52,841 nucleotides of DNA from an uncultured Treponema sp. (GCA_946410085.1 CAMJZA010000020.1:1-52841), one strand, 5' to 3'. Shown: positions 25,823 to 35,630, numbered from the stretch's first letter. Program-made: numbers and translations. Notes: generated by a model from the sequence alone, not told the origin.

Positions 25823-26913
25823 GTCAGATTGACCTCCAGTGGTTTTCGGCAGAGGATGAAGGCAAGACCGAGGAACCGTCAGAGTACAAGCTCCGTAAGG
25901 CGCGTGACGAAGAAGGCCGTGTTCCGAAAAGCCAGGAACTGAACTCGACCCTCATCTACCTGTTTGACATCCTCCTGCTTGCCCTGCTGGCTTCCTGGAT
26001 GCTCCGCAGTTTTGAGAACTGCATGTACTACTTTTACTCGAATATCTTCACCATCGAGTTGACGAACTACGAGGCGGCCTACATTTTTGCCCGCTACTTC
26101 ATCAGGATGGTGATTCCCTTCGGCATTCTGGGTATGGTCATCGGCGTTGTGGCAAACCTTGTGCAGAACAAGGGCTTCCTCTTTGCGCCCAAGCTGATCA
26201 TGCCCAAGTTCGACAAGCTTGTTCCCCACTTCGGCCAATACCTGAAGCGGACCCTCTTTTCACTGGAGGGCGGCTTTAACATCGTGAAGTCCCTGCTCAA
26301 GGTCATCGTCATCGCATTCACGAACTATCTGATTATCAGGGGGGACATGAAGCGCCTCCTGGCGCTGACCAAGACCGGATCGCTGGAGCTTGCGCTCGGC
26401 CACGTGGGCCGCATGGCAGTAAAAATGCTGATCATCAGCGCCGTATTTCTGCTTGCCATCGGAATCGTGGACTATCTGGTGCAGAAACGGCAGTTCATGG
26501 AAAACATGAAGATGACCAAGCAGGAAGTCAAGGAGGAATTCAAGGAGCAGGAAGGAGACCCGGAGGTGAAGAGCCGCCTTGACAGTGCCCAGCGGGAAAT
26601 GCTTGCCAGAAACATGCCTAAGGCGGTCCGGGAGGCTGACGTCCTCATTACGAACCCGACTCATTTTGCGGTTGCCCTTGAGTGGAAGCGGCATATCGAC
26701 GACGCCCCCAAGGTGACGGCGAAAGGCACGGATCTGACGGCCCTGAATATGCGGCGGATAGCGGGGGAGGCTGGAGTTCCCGTCGTGGAAGACAAGCCCC
26801 TTGCCCGTGGTCTCTATACAGAAACTGAAATTGGTGATATAATACCAGAGGCATATATTAAAGCCATCGCAACGGTGTATGCTCATATTGGATATATAAA
26901 TAAACAAAAATGA
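25819..26913 (+). CDS. flhB: FlhB export switch protein
   Basis: 364-residue membrane protein that controls the substrate switch of flagellar export. Four membrane helices lie between residues 45 and 225, followed by a cytoplasmic domain with the autocleavage motif NPTH at 279-282 and the usual HFAVALEW context. The start DLQWFSAEDEGKTEEPSEYKLRKARDEEGRVPKSQE is the classical FlhB N-terminus. A GGAGG lies shortly before the ATG. Confidence 0.97.
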   Translation: MSQIDLQWFSAEDEGKTEEPSEYKLRKARDEEGRVPKSQELNSTLIYLFDILLLALLASWMLRSFENCMYYFYSNIFTIELTNYEAAYIFARYFIRMVIPFGILGMVIGVVANLVQNKGFLFAPKLIMPKFDKLVPHFGQYLKRTLFSLEGGFNIVKSLLKVIVIAFTNYLIIRGDMKRLLALTKTGSLELALGHVGRMAVKMLIISAVFLLAIGIVDYLVQKRQFMENMKMTKQEVKEEFKEQEGDPEVKSRLDSAQREMLARNMPKAVREADVLITNPTHFAVALEWKRHIDDAPKVTAKGTDLTALNMRRIAGEAGVPVVEDKPLARGLYTETEIGDIIPEAYIKAIATVYAHIGYINKQK

Positions 26914-26930
26914 CAGGTGGGTGGGAATAA

Positions 26931-29069
26931 ATGCCTGAGAGGCGGAACAATTTTTTAAATGCGTTGCTTTCATCTCAAAACAGCATGGTCGCAGTTGCGG
27001 TCGTCATAACGGTTTTGATGATGTTCATTCCCTTGCCGAAGGGACTGATAGACCTGGCGATGGTCATCAATATCGCCTTTTCCCTGACGGTACTGCTGAC
27101 GGTCATCTATACCAAGCGGGCTGCCGACTTTACGTCCTTCCCCCGGCTGATCCTGCTGGTGACCCTCTTCGGCCTTGCCATCAACATATCGTCTACCCGC
27201 CTCATCCTGACGGGCGCCAATGCGCGGGGAAACATGATGGCAAGCCAGAGCGAAATGGTCAAGTCTTTCGCCGACATCGCAACGGGCAACAGCGAGCTGG
27301 TCGGCTTCATCATATTCATCATCCTCATCGTCGTCCAGGTCCTCGTCGTTACCAAGGGTGCGACCCGTGTTTCTGAGGTTACCGCCCGCTTCACGCTGGA
27401 TGCGATGAACAACAAGATGTTCGACGTCCAGAACGAGATGAACGCCGGGGTCATTACGGAAGAAGAAGCTTCCCGCAAGAAGGCCCTGATCCGGCAGGAA
27501 ATTGACTTTTACTCCGCAATGGACGGTGCCTCGAAGTTTGTCTCGGGAAACGTCAAGGCGGGCATTTTCATTACCGCCCTCAACCTGATCGGCGGTTTCA
27601 TAACCGGTATGGTGCTCGGCGGTATGCCCTTCCAGGAGGCGCTCGGAAGCTATGCCCACCTGACGATCGGTGACGGCCTGATTTCCCAGCTGCCGGCCCT
27701 GATGCTCTCGTTTGCAACCGGTATCCTCGTGACGGGCGGCTCTTCCGAAGAAGTCGTCGGCGAGCAGCTCAAGAAGAACTTCACGGTTTCCGGTACGGTC
27801 TACATGATCGTCGGTGCGGCACTGGCCCTCATGGGCCTTGCCTTCCATAATGCGTCGGCGACGGTCCTCCTGCCGATGGGGGCGCTCTTTATCTTTGCAG
27901 GCTGGCGGATCCGCGGTAATCTGGAGAAGGAAGAGCAGAAGAAGCGGACCGCCGCGCTCGGCGGACCTGCTGCCGCCTCCGGCAGCAAGAAGGCCGCTGG
28001 CGGCGGGGAAATGTCTCCCGTCGTCGATCTGCCGGAACTGTCCCTCGATCTGGGCTACACCCTCGTTCCCCTCGTTGACCGGGAAAAGGGGGCGGAGCTT
28101 CTGGAGCGCGTGACGAGAATCCGGCGCGAGGAGGCGCTGGATCTGGGCCTTGTCGTGCCGCCCATCCGCATCCGCGACAGCATGTCAATCGACCCCGAGG
28201 AGTATACCTTCAAGATCCGCGGCATCGAAGTCGGGCGGGCAAAGCTCAAGCTCGGCTACTATATGTGCCTCAATACGGGCAATGTGCCCAAGGACAAGGA
28301 GCTTGCCGGACAGAAGACGCATGATCCTGCCTTCGGCATGGAGGCGGTGTGGATTCCCGAAGAGAAGCGCGTCGAGGCAGAGAAGGTCGGCTATGCGGTC
28401 ATCGACCCGCCGACGATTATCGCAACCCACCTGACCGAGATCATCAAGCGGCATGCCGCCGACATACTCACGAGGCAGACGGTCAGTTCAATTATAAGCA
28501 AGATAAAGGAATCTCACCCGGTCATCGTCGATGAAGTCCTGTCCGGCGAGCACAAGTTCTCGTACGGTGAGATTGAGGCGGTCCTGAAGAACCTGCTTGA
28601 GGAGCAGGTCAGCATCCGCAATATGGTGACGATCCTTGAGACGCTGGCGAACTTTGCTCCGATTACCAAGGATCCCTGGTTCCTGACGGAAAAGGTCCGT
28701 CAGGCCCTCGGTGCGCAGATCTGCCTCCAGTATACGGACGAAAACAAGACCCTCCATGTGCTCCGGCTTTCCCAGCCCCTGTCGCAGAAGATTCTGGAGC
28801 ACCGGGTGGAGCAGCCCGGCCAGAAGCCCTATGTTGCCTTTGATCCGGTCGACGGCAGGAACTACATCAATGCGATGAGTGCGTCGATTGCCGCCGTCAG
28901 GGACAGGAACTTCCTGCCGGTGGTGCTCTGCGTCGATGAGGTGCGGCAGCTGGTCAAGGCGTCGACGGACCGGGAAATTCCCGGCCTTGTTGTCCTTTCC
29001 ATCAGCGAAATCATGGCTGCAGGCGGCGAAATAAAGGTCGAAACCCTGGGGGACATCGATGTCCAGTAA
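26931..29069 (+). CDS. flhA: FlhA export gate protein
   Basis: 712-residue export gate protein with about eight N-terminal membrane helices (residues 20-330), the FHIPEP-type conserved loop region (FASFPRLILL-like ADFTSFPRLILL, ISSTRLIL, KGATRVSEVTARFTLDAMNNKMFDVQNEMNAG) and a C-terminal cytoplasmic docking domain for chaperone-substrate complexes. An Ala/Gly/Lys linker (about 340-365) joins the two parts. The stop overlaps the flhF start by 11 nt. Confidence 0.97.
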   Translation: MPERRNNFLNALLSSQNSMVAVAVVITVLMMFIPLPKGLIDLAMVINIAFSLTVLLTVIYTKRAADFTSFPRLILLVTLFGLAINISSTRLILTGANARGNMMASQSEMVKSFADIATGNSELVGFIIFIILIVVQVLVVTKGATRVSEVTARFTLDAMNNKMFDVQNEMNAGVITEEEASRKKALIRQEIDFYSAMDGASKFVSGNVKAGIFITALNLIGGFITGMVLGGMPFQEALGSYAHLTIGDGLISQLPALMLSFATGILVTGGSSEEVVGEQLKKNFTVSGTVYMIVGAALALMGLAFHNASATVLLPMGALFIFAGWRIRGNLEKEEQKKRTAALGGPAAASGSKKAAGGGEMSPVVDLPELSLDLGYTLVPLVDREKGAELLERVTRIRREEALDLGLVVPPIRIRDSMSIDPEEYTFKIRGIEVGRAKLKLGYYMCLNTGNVPKDKELAGQKTHDPAFGMEAVWIPEEKRVEAEKVGYAVIDPPTIIATHLTEIIKRHAADILTRQTVSSIISKIKESHPVIVDEVLSGEHKFSYGEIEAVLKNLLEEQVSIRNMVTILETLANFAPITKDPWFLTEKVRQALGAQICLQYTDENKTLHVLRLSQPLSQKILEHRVEQPGQKPYVAFDPVDGRNYINAMSASIAAVRDRNFLPVVLCVDEVRQLVKASTDREIPGLVVLSISEIMAAGGEIKVETLGDIDVQ

Positions 29070-30498
29070 GAACCTCATGCCCCGGATGGTTGAGGGGGAC
29101 AGCATTGATGATATCCGCGAGGTGCTGTATAAGAAATACGGTACGGATTATGATATCCTCGACATCAAGACGGTAATCAAGCCGGGTTTTTTGCATTTGA
29201 ACGAACATGCGGTCTGCCAGGTTCAGTATATTGTCCGGGACAACCAGTTTGACGACCTTCCCCGGAAGCAGCCGGGGGCCGTGCCGGGACCGGCTGCCGC
29301 ATTTCCCCGTTCCGTACCGCAGGCTGCGGGAGGAATGCGGCCGATGACGGCGGCAGCCGACAGCCGTTTTGCAGACGGGCAGCTGTATCCCGGTCTGTCT
29401 GCGTCAGTAGCGGGACCGGCTGCTTCCGCTCCGGCGGCATCGACGTTTGTTCCGCGGACCGGGACGAACGATTTTGCCCTGAACCAGAAGAAGCTCCTCG
29501 ACAGCCTTGGCGGGGAAGATGCCGTTACCCGGGTAAAGCTCAATGACATTTCCCGGAAAGTGGACAGCATGGCTGCGCTGCTTTCCAAGGTCAGCGAAAG
29601 CTCGTCCGTAAAGAACGAGCAGAAGACGATCGTCAAGATTGCATCCCTGCTGGAGCAGAATGATTTCTCGCAGTCCTATATTGAAGAGATAAAGGAGCGG
29701 ATCCGGGGGGAGTTTAACCTGGAAGAGCTGGACGACGAGCAGATGGTCATGGATCAGGTTGTCGACTGGCTTGGCGAGGATATTTCCATTGCCCCCCGTT
29801 TTCCGGGAAAAAAGAAGCCCCATATCATCATCATCGTGGGCCCGACGGGGGTCGGGAAAACGACGACCATCGCGAAAATGGCGGCTGCAATCAAAACGGC
29901 GAAGAAGGATACGGAACGGAATGCCGTCATCCACATGATTACGACCGACAGCATGCGCGTCGCTGCGAGGGAGCAGCTTGAGCGCTATGCCGATGCGATG
30001 GATTTAATCGTAGACAAGGCTGATACGAAAGAGGATTTTGAGAAGATTCTCAGCCTCTACATCGGCTCCCGGGGAGCGGGGGATTATGTTCTGGTGGATA
30101 CAAGCGGCTTTAGTCCGAACGACTACGAGCATATCTCCCGGCTCCAGAATATGCTTGACGTGCGGAACCTGAAGGCGGACATCTATCTTGCGGTTTCGGC
30201 AACGACGAAGGCGCGGGATCTTGAAAAGATTTTCAAGAATTATGAGGGCTTCGGCTTCCGCAGTGTCATCGTGACCAAATGCGATGAAACGACGAGCTAC
30301 GGCAATATCCTCAGCATCCTGCATGAAAAGCGGAAATCCGTTTCCTGGATTGCCGTCGGGCAGGAGATTCTGCATACCTTTGAGCGGGCGGATCCCGTGT
30401 TTTTCCTGCGGAATCTGGACGGCTTTGATATTGACCGGGCGCACCTTGACAAGAAATTCGGCAGGGAAAGCGGATCTGCTGACGGTAACCGTGAGTAA
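29059..30498 (+). CDS. flhF: FlhF SRP-type GTPase
   Basis: 479-residue SRP-family GTPase that sets flagellar position and number. The conserved N-terminal domain (about 1-65) is followed by a Pro/Ala-rich linker (about 67-135), the N helices, and the G domain with P-loop GPTGVGKTTT (261-270), DSMRVAAREQLERYAD, DTSGFSPND and TKCDET. GGGGGAC lies 6 nt before the ATG at 29059; ATG 29077 is possible but less well placed. flhG follows, as usual for this pair. Confidence 0.95.
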   Translation: MSSKNLMPRMVEGDSIDDIREVLYKKYGTDYDILDIKTVIKPGFLHLNEHAVCQVQYIVRDNQFDDLPRKQPGAVPGPAAAFPRSVPQAAGGMRPMTAAADSRFADGQLYPGLSASVAGPAASAPAASTFVPRTGTNDFALNQKKLLDSLGGEDAVTRVKLNDISRKVDSMAALLSKVSESSSVKNEQKTIVKIASLLEQNDFSQSYIEEIKERIRGEFNLEELDDEQMVMDQVVDWLGEDISIAPRFPGKKKPHIIIIVGPTGVGKTTTIAKMAAAIKTAKKDTERNAVIHMITTDSMRVAAREQLERYADAMDLIVDKADTKEDFEKILSLYIGSRGAGDYVLVDTSGFSPNDYEHISRLQNMLDVRNLKADIYLAVSATTKARDLEKIFKNYEGFGFRSVIVTKCDETTSYGNILSILHEKRKSVSWIAVGQEILHTFERADPVFFLRNLDGFDIDRAHLDKKFGRESGSADGNRE

Positions 30499-30535
30499 AT
30501 GAGATTCCCGTTTGGGGAATATGAGGGATAGAGAG

Positions 30536-31396
30536 ATGGAAGAACAGTTGAGTGAACTTCGGATGGTAATGGGGAAGAATGAGGGCCATAAGACTCGGAT
30601 CATTGCGATAACGAGCGGAAAAGGCGGCGTCGGTAAGACGAACATCGCAATCAATATGGCCATTGCCTATGCCCAGCTGGGAAAGTCGGTGATTCTGATA
30701 GACGGTGACATGGGCATGGCGAACGTCAATGTCCTCCTGAATATTGTTCCCCAGTACAACCTGATGCAGGTGATAAACCGTCAGAAGAAAATGGAAGAAA
30801 TCGTACTTGAAACGGAGTACGGCATCCGCTTCATTGCCGGTGCGAACGGTTTTTCCAAGCTTGCAAACCTTTCCAAGGAGGACCTTGACGCCTTTGCCAA
30901 GGAATTTGCCTCCCTGTCCAATGCGGACATCATCATCATAGACACGGGAGCAGGAATTGCGAACAATGTCCTGCAGTTTGTCGCCGCCGCCGATGAAGTC
31001 TATATCGTTACGACCCCTGAGCCGACGGCGATAACCGACGCCTACGGCATCATCAAGATTATAACGACGGAGCTGGTTGACCGGGAGCTGAACCTGCGGC
31101 TGCTGGTAAACCGCGTCCATTCGGCAGAAGAAGGAAAGCGGATTTCTGACCGCATCATTACGATCGTCGGCCAGTTTTTGAATTTCAAGGTTGACTACAT
31201 CGGCTTCATCTACGATGATCCGGTGGTGCAGTCCTCCGTTATCCGGCAGAAGCCCTTTATGAGCGTGAATCCGACTTCAAAACCGTCCGTGTGCATCAAG
31301 CATCTGATCAACAGGATTGAAAAGTCTGATTCCGTTGATAATTCGGGGGTCTCTACCTTCCTGCAGAAGTTCGTCGGGGGCAAAAAAAAGCGGTAA
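30536..31396 (+). CDS. flhG: FlhG (YlxH) MinD-like ATPase
   Basis: ParA/MinD-type ATPase that works with FlhF to limit flagellar number and place the motors. The ATG at 30536 is chosen because GAGGG lies 8 nt upstream; it yields 286 residues. The N-terminal helix has EQLSELR, matching the D/E-Q-x3-L-R motif that stimulates the FlhF GTPase. The deviant Walker A is KGGVGKTN (29-36), followed by [15 protein letters not shown] and a membrane-associated C-terminus (FVGGKKKR, basic). A minor alternative start is ATG 30521. Confidence 0.94.
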   Translation: MEEQLSELRMVMGKNEGHKTRIIAITSGKGGVGKTNIAINMAIAYAQLGKSVILIDGDMGMANVNVLLNIVPQYNLMQVINRQKKMEEIVLETEYGIRFIAGANGFSKLANLSKEDLDAFAKEFASLSNADIIIIDTGAGIANNVLQFVAAADEVYIVTTPEPTAITDAYGIIKIITTELVDRELNLRLLVNRVHSAEEGKRISDRIITIVGQFLNFKVDYIGFIYDDPVVQSSVIRQKPFMSVNPTSKPSVCIKHLINRIEKSDSVDNSGVSTFLQKFVGGKKKR

Positions 31397-31411
31397 AAGG
31401 GCAAGTTAAAC

Positions 31412-31440
31412 TTGACCTTAAAGAATTTTTGCCTTACGAT
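31412..31440 (+). promoter_or_regulatory. Internal promoter after flhG
   Basis: TTGACC, 17-bp spacer, TACGAT. A 13-bp palindrome CAAGTT-A-AACTTG (31403-31415) overlaps the -35. It would drive the downstream membrane-protein gene and whiG separately from the rest of the operon. Confidence 0.5.
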
Positions 31441-31470
31441 AGAAGGATAAGGGTTTGAGGAGAAGATTGT

Positions 31471-32313
31471 ATGCCTAAAGTAAAAAATATAGCCGGTCCT
31501 GCTGCGGCTGGATGTATCCTCTCGTTTCTGATAAGCATCTTTGTGACTCATAACATCGGCGTATCTCTTCTGAAAGGGCTTTTTTTTGGCGTACTCTTCG
31601 CTGTCCTGGCCTTTGTAATTGATTTTGTGTGGGGCCGCTTTCTCAGTGACGGTGCCGAACCGGTAGAACTTGCAGGCGATTCGCCCAAGGCTGATAAAAA
31701 TCTGGGCGCACGGGTTGACATAACGATTGATGATGCGGATTTGAGCGATGACGGCAGGAGCCTGCCCTTTGCGGTTGACCGGAACCGCGCAAAGCTGTCG
31801 GAATCCGATACGCAGGACCTGCGGAAAAATGACGTGCTGTTTGCGGCTGAGTCAAAGGGTGACAAGCCGTCCCTGTTTGACCGGACCCCGGAACCGGTGC
31901 AGAAGGCTGCTGCCGGTCCGGCTTCGCCTGAGCCAGCCGGGGAAAGTCAGGGAACTTTTACGCCCGTCAGCCTGGGGAAACCGCTTGCCGCTTCTGCTGC
32001 TTCCCCTGCGGCTCACGAAAGTGCTGCCGGTACGGCCGCCGGTCCGGCAAAAGCGGCTGCCGCCCCTGCCCGGAAGGCATCTTCCGGCGACGGAGAGCTT
32101 GACGGCCTCCCCGATATAGGCGGTTTTGATACTGATGATAACTATGTGTCCGAATCAGATATGGAAGAGGACGGTTCGTCCGGTGAAAGTCCTTCGAGCT
32201 ACTCCTCCCCGGCTTCCTCTTCTTCCGTGGACTCCAGTAAGGCTACCGCACATGATGCCGAGACTTTGGCGAAGGCAATTTCGACAGTCTTGAAACGTGA
32301 CGAGATGTCCTAA
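31471..32313 (+). CDS. Conserved membrane protein of the flagellar operon (unknown function)
   Basis: 280 residues, no family recognised. Two or so membrane helices occupy residues 5-55 (AAAGCILSFLISIFVTH and GLFFGVLFAVLAFVIDFVW), followed by a long cytoplasmic, Ala/Pro/Ser-rich, acidic and probably disordered tail ending SKATAHDAETLAKAISTVLKRDEMS. The position between flhG and whiG matches the gap held by hypothetical genes in T. pallidum (TP0710-TP0711 by recall). A scaffolding or regulatory role near the flagellar base is possible but unsupported. GAGGAG precedes the ATG. Confidence 0.85.
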   Translation: MPKVKNIAGPAAAGCILSFLISIFVTHNIGVSLLKGLFFGVLFAVLAFVIDFVWGRFLSDGAEPVELAGDSPKADKNLGARVDITIDDADLSDDGRSLPFAVDRNRAKLSESDTQDLRKNDVLFAAESKGDKPSLFDRTPEPVQKAAAGPASPEPAGESQGTFTPVSLGKPLAASAASPAAHESAAGTAAGPAKAAAAPARKASSGDGELDGLPDIGGFDTDDNYVSESDMEEDGSSGESPSSYSSPASSSSVDSSKATAHDAETLAKAISTVLKRDEMS

Positions 32314-32329
32314 AAGAGGGTTGGGAAGA

Positions 32330-33118
32330 ATGGCGACGACGCTTATAGATGAAAAGACAGAGGATGAACTCTGGCATGAATTCAAGAAAAGCCGGTCTAC
32401 GAAGATCCGGGATCAGTTTATACGGCAGTACATGCCGCTGGTGAAATATGTCGCCGGAAAGGTTTCTTCCGGTATGCCGGAGAGCGTTGAGTTTGACGAT
32501 CTGGTCGGCTACGGGCAGTTCGGCCTTCTGGATGCAATCAGCAAGTACGATCCCGATAAGAATGTCAAGTTCAAGACCTATGCCGTTACCCGTATCAGGG
32601 GGGCTATTTTTGATGAACTGCGGGAACTGGACTGGGTTCCCCGGTCGGTCAGGCAGAAGTCGCGTGAGATAGAAGATACGATCACGGAACTGGAGGCAAA
32701 GCTGGGCCGGACGGCGAGCGATGCCGAGATAGCGAAGGCGATGGGCATGACGGAGAGTGAATATGAGTCTGTCGTCATGAAGGTCAGCGGTACCAACATC
32801 CTTTCCCTCAATGACGTCTGGTATTCCAATGATGACAGCGACAATATGTCCATCGGAGACAACATAGAGGCTCCGAACAGCATGAACCCCGACGTCATCG
32901 TTGAGCGCGAGGAGATAAAGCGGGTTATCATTCAGGCGATCAATGAACTGCCGCAGAATGAAAAGATGGTCATTATCCTGTACTACCATGAGGATTTGAC
33001 CTTTAAGGAGATCGGAAAGGTTCTGAACGTCAGTGAGAGCCGGATCAGTCAGCTGCACTCAAAGGCAAACCTGCGGCTGCGGGCTAAGTTGACCAGCATC
33101 AGGAAGGGAATTTTTTAG
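32330..33118 (+). CDS. fliA: Flagellar sigma factor (WhiG/FliA, sigma-28 family)
   Basis: 262-residue sigma-70-family factor of the FliA/WhiG class. Region 2 is DQFIRQYMPLVKYVAGKVSSGMPESVEFDDLVGYGQFGLLDAISKYDPDKNVKFKTYAVTRIRGAIFDELRELDWVPRSVR, which is diagnostic; region 4 is the HTH FKEIGKVLNVSESRISQLHSKANLRL. The ATG at 32330 is preceded by GGGAAGA. It likely drives late flagellar genes and may recognise the GCCGATAA-like boxes before motA and fliL. No flgM anti-sigma gene was found in the window. Confidence 0.96.
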   Translation: MATTLIDEKTEDELWHEFKKSRSTKIRDQFIRQYMPLVKYVAGKVSSGMPESVEFDDLVGYGQFGLLDAISKYDPDKNVKFKTYAVTRIRGAIFDELRELDWVPRSVRQKSREIEDTITELEAKLGRTASDAEIAKAMGMTESEYESVVMKVSGTNILSLNDVWYSNDDSDNMSIGDNIEAPNSMNPDVIVEREEIKRVIIQAINELPQNEKMVIILYYHEDLTFKEIGKVLNVSESRISQLHSKANLRLRAKLTSIRKGIF

Positions 33119-33133
33119 GAGGGCATACGTCAG

Positions 33134-35104
33134 ATGGTAAACCTGGAAAAACTGAGGGGCGACCTCGAGAAACGCCTGACTGTTGACAAGCAGATTCACA
33201 GCGTCGTGGTACGGGCAGATTCCATTGACGAATGCCTGGAAGATGCCGCCGTCCAGCTGGAGTCCAGTGTAAAGCGGCTTGAATATGAAGTGGAAGAGCG
33301 GGGATCACAGGGCTTTCTGGGTTTGGCGCAGAAGCCCTGGGTGCTCCGGATTTATGAGAATCCCACCTTTGTGCAGGAAAAGATTCAGAAGGCTGCGGCT
33401 GCGGCTGCGGCTGCAAAGGCCGAGGAAGAGAAGAAAGCCCTCAATCAGGACGGCGTCTACTATGTCCACCGCTTCGGTGACCGGATATTTGTCAAGGTAC
33501 TCCTGCCGGTCGGGGAGGGTGCCCCTGTTTCCCTGGGCGACGTCCTGTCCGCTGCAAAGCGGAGCGATACGGAAGAGCTGGATGAGGAGCTGATAAAGAA
33601 GCTCTGCAGGGAGGGATCGAACTCTGAATATGTCGATGTCGGTTCCTTTGCGCATGTTCCGTCTGCGGATGCGGTGATGGCGGTCGATGTTGCGAAAGAC
33701 GAGATGTCGGCCTCGATTGAGGTGACTGCGCCGGCTGCAAGCGGCAGCGAGATTTCCCCCGAGCAGATCCGCAATGCACTGCGGACGCAGGGTGTTGTGG
33801 CGGGAATCAGCGAGGAAAAGATAACCGAGTATATCGATAATCCGGTCTATAACGTCCCCTTTGTCGTTGCCGAGGCAATCAAGGCGGTGGACGGTGCTGA
33901 CGCAAAGATGGACTTCAAGTTTGAAACCGACAGTTCCAAGCTTAAGCTCAAGGAGAATCAGGACGGTCAGATAGACTTCAAGGAGCTGAACCTGATTCAG
34001 AATGTCATGAAGGGGCAGCCGCTTGCAATCAAGATGCTTGCTGAGCGCGGAAAGGGCGGCAAGACGCTGTTCGGCCGTTACCTGGAGGCAAAGAACGGCA
34101 AGGATCTCGACGTGCATTACTATATGGGGCAGAACGTCGAGCTTGACGGTGATCAGAGGACGATCAAGGCGAGCATTGACGGCCAGGTCATGATGATCGG
34201 CAACAAGATTTCCGTCGAGCCGATCTACGAAGTGCCCGGAGTCAACATCAAGACGGGAAACATCACGTTCATGGGAACGGTCATCGTCAAGGGCAACGTC
34301 GAAGACGGCTACAACGTCAAGGCGAACGGCAATATCGAGGTATACGGTACGGTCGGCAACTGCCAGCTGGAAGCCGAGGGCGACATCGTTATTTCCCAGG
34401 GTGTCATGGGCCGCGACGAGGGTACGATAAAGACGTCCAAGTCCCTGTGGGCCCGCTTTATCCAGAATACGACCGTCGAGGCGCATGATTACGTGACGGT
34501 CAACGATAACATCATGAATGCCCATGTGACGGCCCTGAAAAAGATCGTCGTAAAAGGAAAGCGCGCCGTCATCATCGGCGGCCACCTGTTTGCACAGGAG
34601 GAAATTTCCGCAAAGAATATCGGTAATGCGACGGGTACGGAGACCATCCTTGAGGTTGGATTTGACCCGATTGCAAAGCAGCGCCTGACCCAGCTGCAGA
34701 GCGAGCAGGGCGAGCTGGTAAAGCAGCTTGAAGATCTGGACCTCAATATCCAGACCCTTGAGAATCAGATGGAGACCCGTCGCTCTGTTCCGAAAGAAAA
34801 ACAGAAACAATTGATGGAATTTAAGGAGCAAAAGGCCGATATTGAAGAGAAGAGCGATGCGATGACGGCTGAAATCAACCAGATTCAGGAGCATCTGCGC
34901 GCCCTGAAAGTTGTGGGCCGTGTCAATGCCAGCGGTACGGTCTATGCAGGTACGAAAATATACGTGCGTGACGAGAAGGATGAAGTCAAGGCTGACTGTA
35001 AGGCTGTCTCATTCTATTATGAGAATGGCTTTGTCCGCAGGGGTAAGTACGATCCCAGCCTTGTCACGAATACTGGTGATCCGGAAGGGTATGCCGGCGG
35101 CTGA
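33134..35104 (+). CDS. Jag_N-FapA (DUF342) polymerisation-like protein
   Basis: 656-residue FapA family protein. An N-terminal Jag_N-like segment (about 1-75, with SIDECLEDAAVQLESSVKRLEYEVEERGSQGFLGL) is followed by an Ala run and charged linker, a beta-helical DUF342 core (about 330-510, NGNIEVYGTVGNC ... EGDIVISQGVMGR) and a coiled coil (about 515-590). FapA genes commonly lie next to the flagellar sigma factor in spirochaetes and Firmicutes; the function is unknown, possibly a scaffold. The Ala run is encoded by a perfect GGCTGC hexamer repeat (33391-33414). Confidence 0.86.
   Translation: MVNLEKLRGDLEKRLTVDKQIHSVVVRADSIDECLEDAAVQLESSVKRLEYEVEERGSQGFLGLAQKPWVLRIYENPTFVQEKIQKAAAAAAAAKAEEEKKALNQDGVYYVHRFGDRIFVKVLLPVGEGAPVSLGDVLSAAKRSDTEELDEELIKKLCREGSNSEYVDVGSFAHVPSADAVMAVDVAKDEMSASIEVTAPAASGSEISPEQIRNALRTQGVVAGISEEKITEYIDNPVYNVPFVVAEAIKAVDGADAKMDFKFETDSSKLKLKENQDGQIDFKELNLIQNVMKGQPLAIKMLAERGKGGKTLFGRYLEAKNGKDLDVHYYMGQNVELDGDQRTIKASIDGQVMMIGNKISVEPIYEVPGVNIKTGNITFMGTVIVKGNVEDGYNVKANGNIEVYGTVGNCQLEAEGDIVISQGVMGRDEGTIKTSKSLWARFIQNTTVEAHDYVTVNDNIMNAHVTALKKIVVKGKRAVIIGGHLFAQEEISAKNIGNATGTETILEVGFDPIAKQRLTQLQSEQGELVKQLEDLDLNIQTLENQMETRRSVPKEKQKQLMEFKEQKADIEEKSDAMTAEINQIQEHLRALKVVGRVNASGTVYAGTKIYVRDEKDEVKADCKAVSFYYENGFVRRGKYDPSLVTNTGDPEGYAGG
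33391..33414 (+). repeat. GGCTGC hexanucleotide x4 in the fapA-like gene
   Basis: Four perfect tandem hexamers encode alternating alanine codons. Slippage would change the number of Ala residues in frame, so length variation is possible without loss of the gene. Confidence 0.8.
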
Positions 35105-35129
35105 TAGGTCTATGGATCTGTCGGCTGCT

Positions 35130-35162
35130 CCAGAGTTCCGTCTTCCTGAAGCGGGACTCTGG
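35130..35162 (+). repeat. Hairpin downstream of the fapA-like gene
   Basis: CCAGAGTTCC pairs with GGGACTCTGG (10 bp with one G-U wobble), loop about 13 nt, no T-run. It lies in the 169-bp gap before the next gene and may be a processing or stability element. Confidence 0.5.
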
Positions 35163-35220
35163 GGTGTCAAAGCGTTCCGATGGGCTGAGGTTCACGGGAA
35201 AAAGGCTTCCTGACAGGCAG

Positions 35221-35238
35221 GGGCACAAGGATGTGCCC
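35221..35238 (+). repeat. Short hairpin upstream of small flagellar-region gene
   Basis: GGGCACA, tetraloop AGGA, TGTGCCC: a perfect 7-bp stem 35 bp before the ATG of the small gene. It could hold an mRNA end or affect translation. No promoter was seen in the same gap. Confidence 0.5.
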
Positions 35239-35273
35239 TGTTGGTGTATGTCCTTCCTGACATGGAGGTTGCC

Positions 35274-35612
35274 ATGGGCATACAGCCGATTGATCTGTCT
35301 GTCGTGTATTCACAGATGGACAATGTATCCAAGTTCAACGCTTCTCAGAATCAGCTCGTGCAGGCTGCGAACCAGCAGGGGCGTGATAAGGTTGCTTCAG
35401 AGCACCTTGAAAAATCAAAAACAGTGCAGAATGCCGCCCGTGACGAGGCCCAGTCGGGCAATGTCAAGAACTCCCTTGAAGGCGGATCGTCTTTCGGGTA
35501 TGCAGGCGGTAAGCGGAAGAAACGGGAAGGGGAGGAAGACGGCGAAGAAGCGGCTGCCCCTGATGAAATCTCTGAGCCGGAGCTGGGACAGCTCATCGAC
35601 ATAATCGGATAA
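35274..35612 (+). CDS. Small conserved spirochaetal flagellar-region protein
   Basis: 112 residues. GGAGG lies 5 nt before ATG 35274, favouring it over upstream starts. The N-terminus (MGIQPIDLSVVYSQMDNVSK) is probably the conserved part; the middle is polar and the C-terminus is acidic (EEDGEEAAAPDEISEPELGQLIDIIG), with a basic KRKKRE patch between. No membrane segment or signal peptide is seen. I recall treponemal proteins of this kind near whiG, but no function is known. It is followed after 18 bp by the SwrB-like gene. Confidence 0.8.
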   Translation: MGIQPIDLSVVYSQMDNVSKFNASQNQLVQAANQQGRDKVASEHLEKSKTVQNAARDEAQSGNVKNSLEGGSSFGYAGGKRKKREGEEDGEEAAAPDEISEPELGQLIDIIG

Positions 35613-35630
35613 AACTGCTATAAAAGGGCT

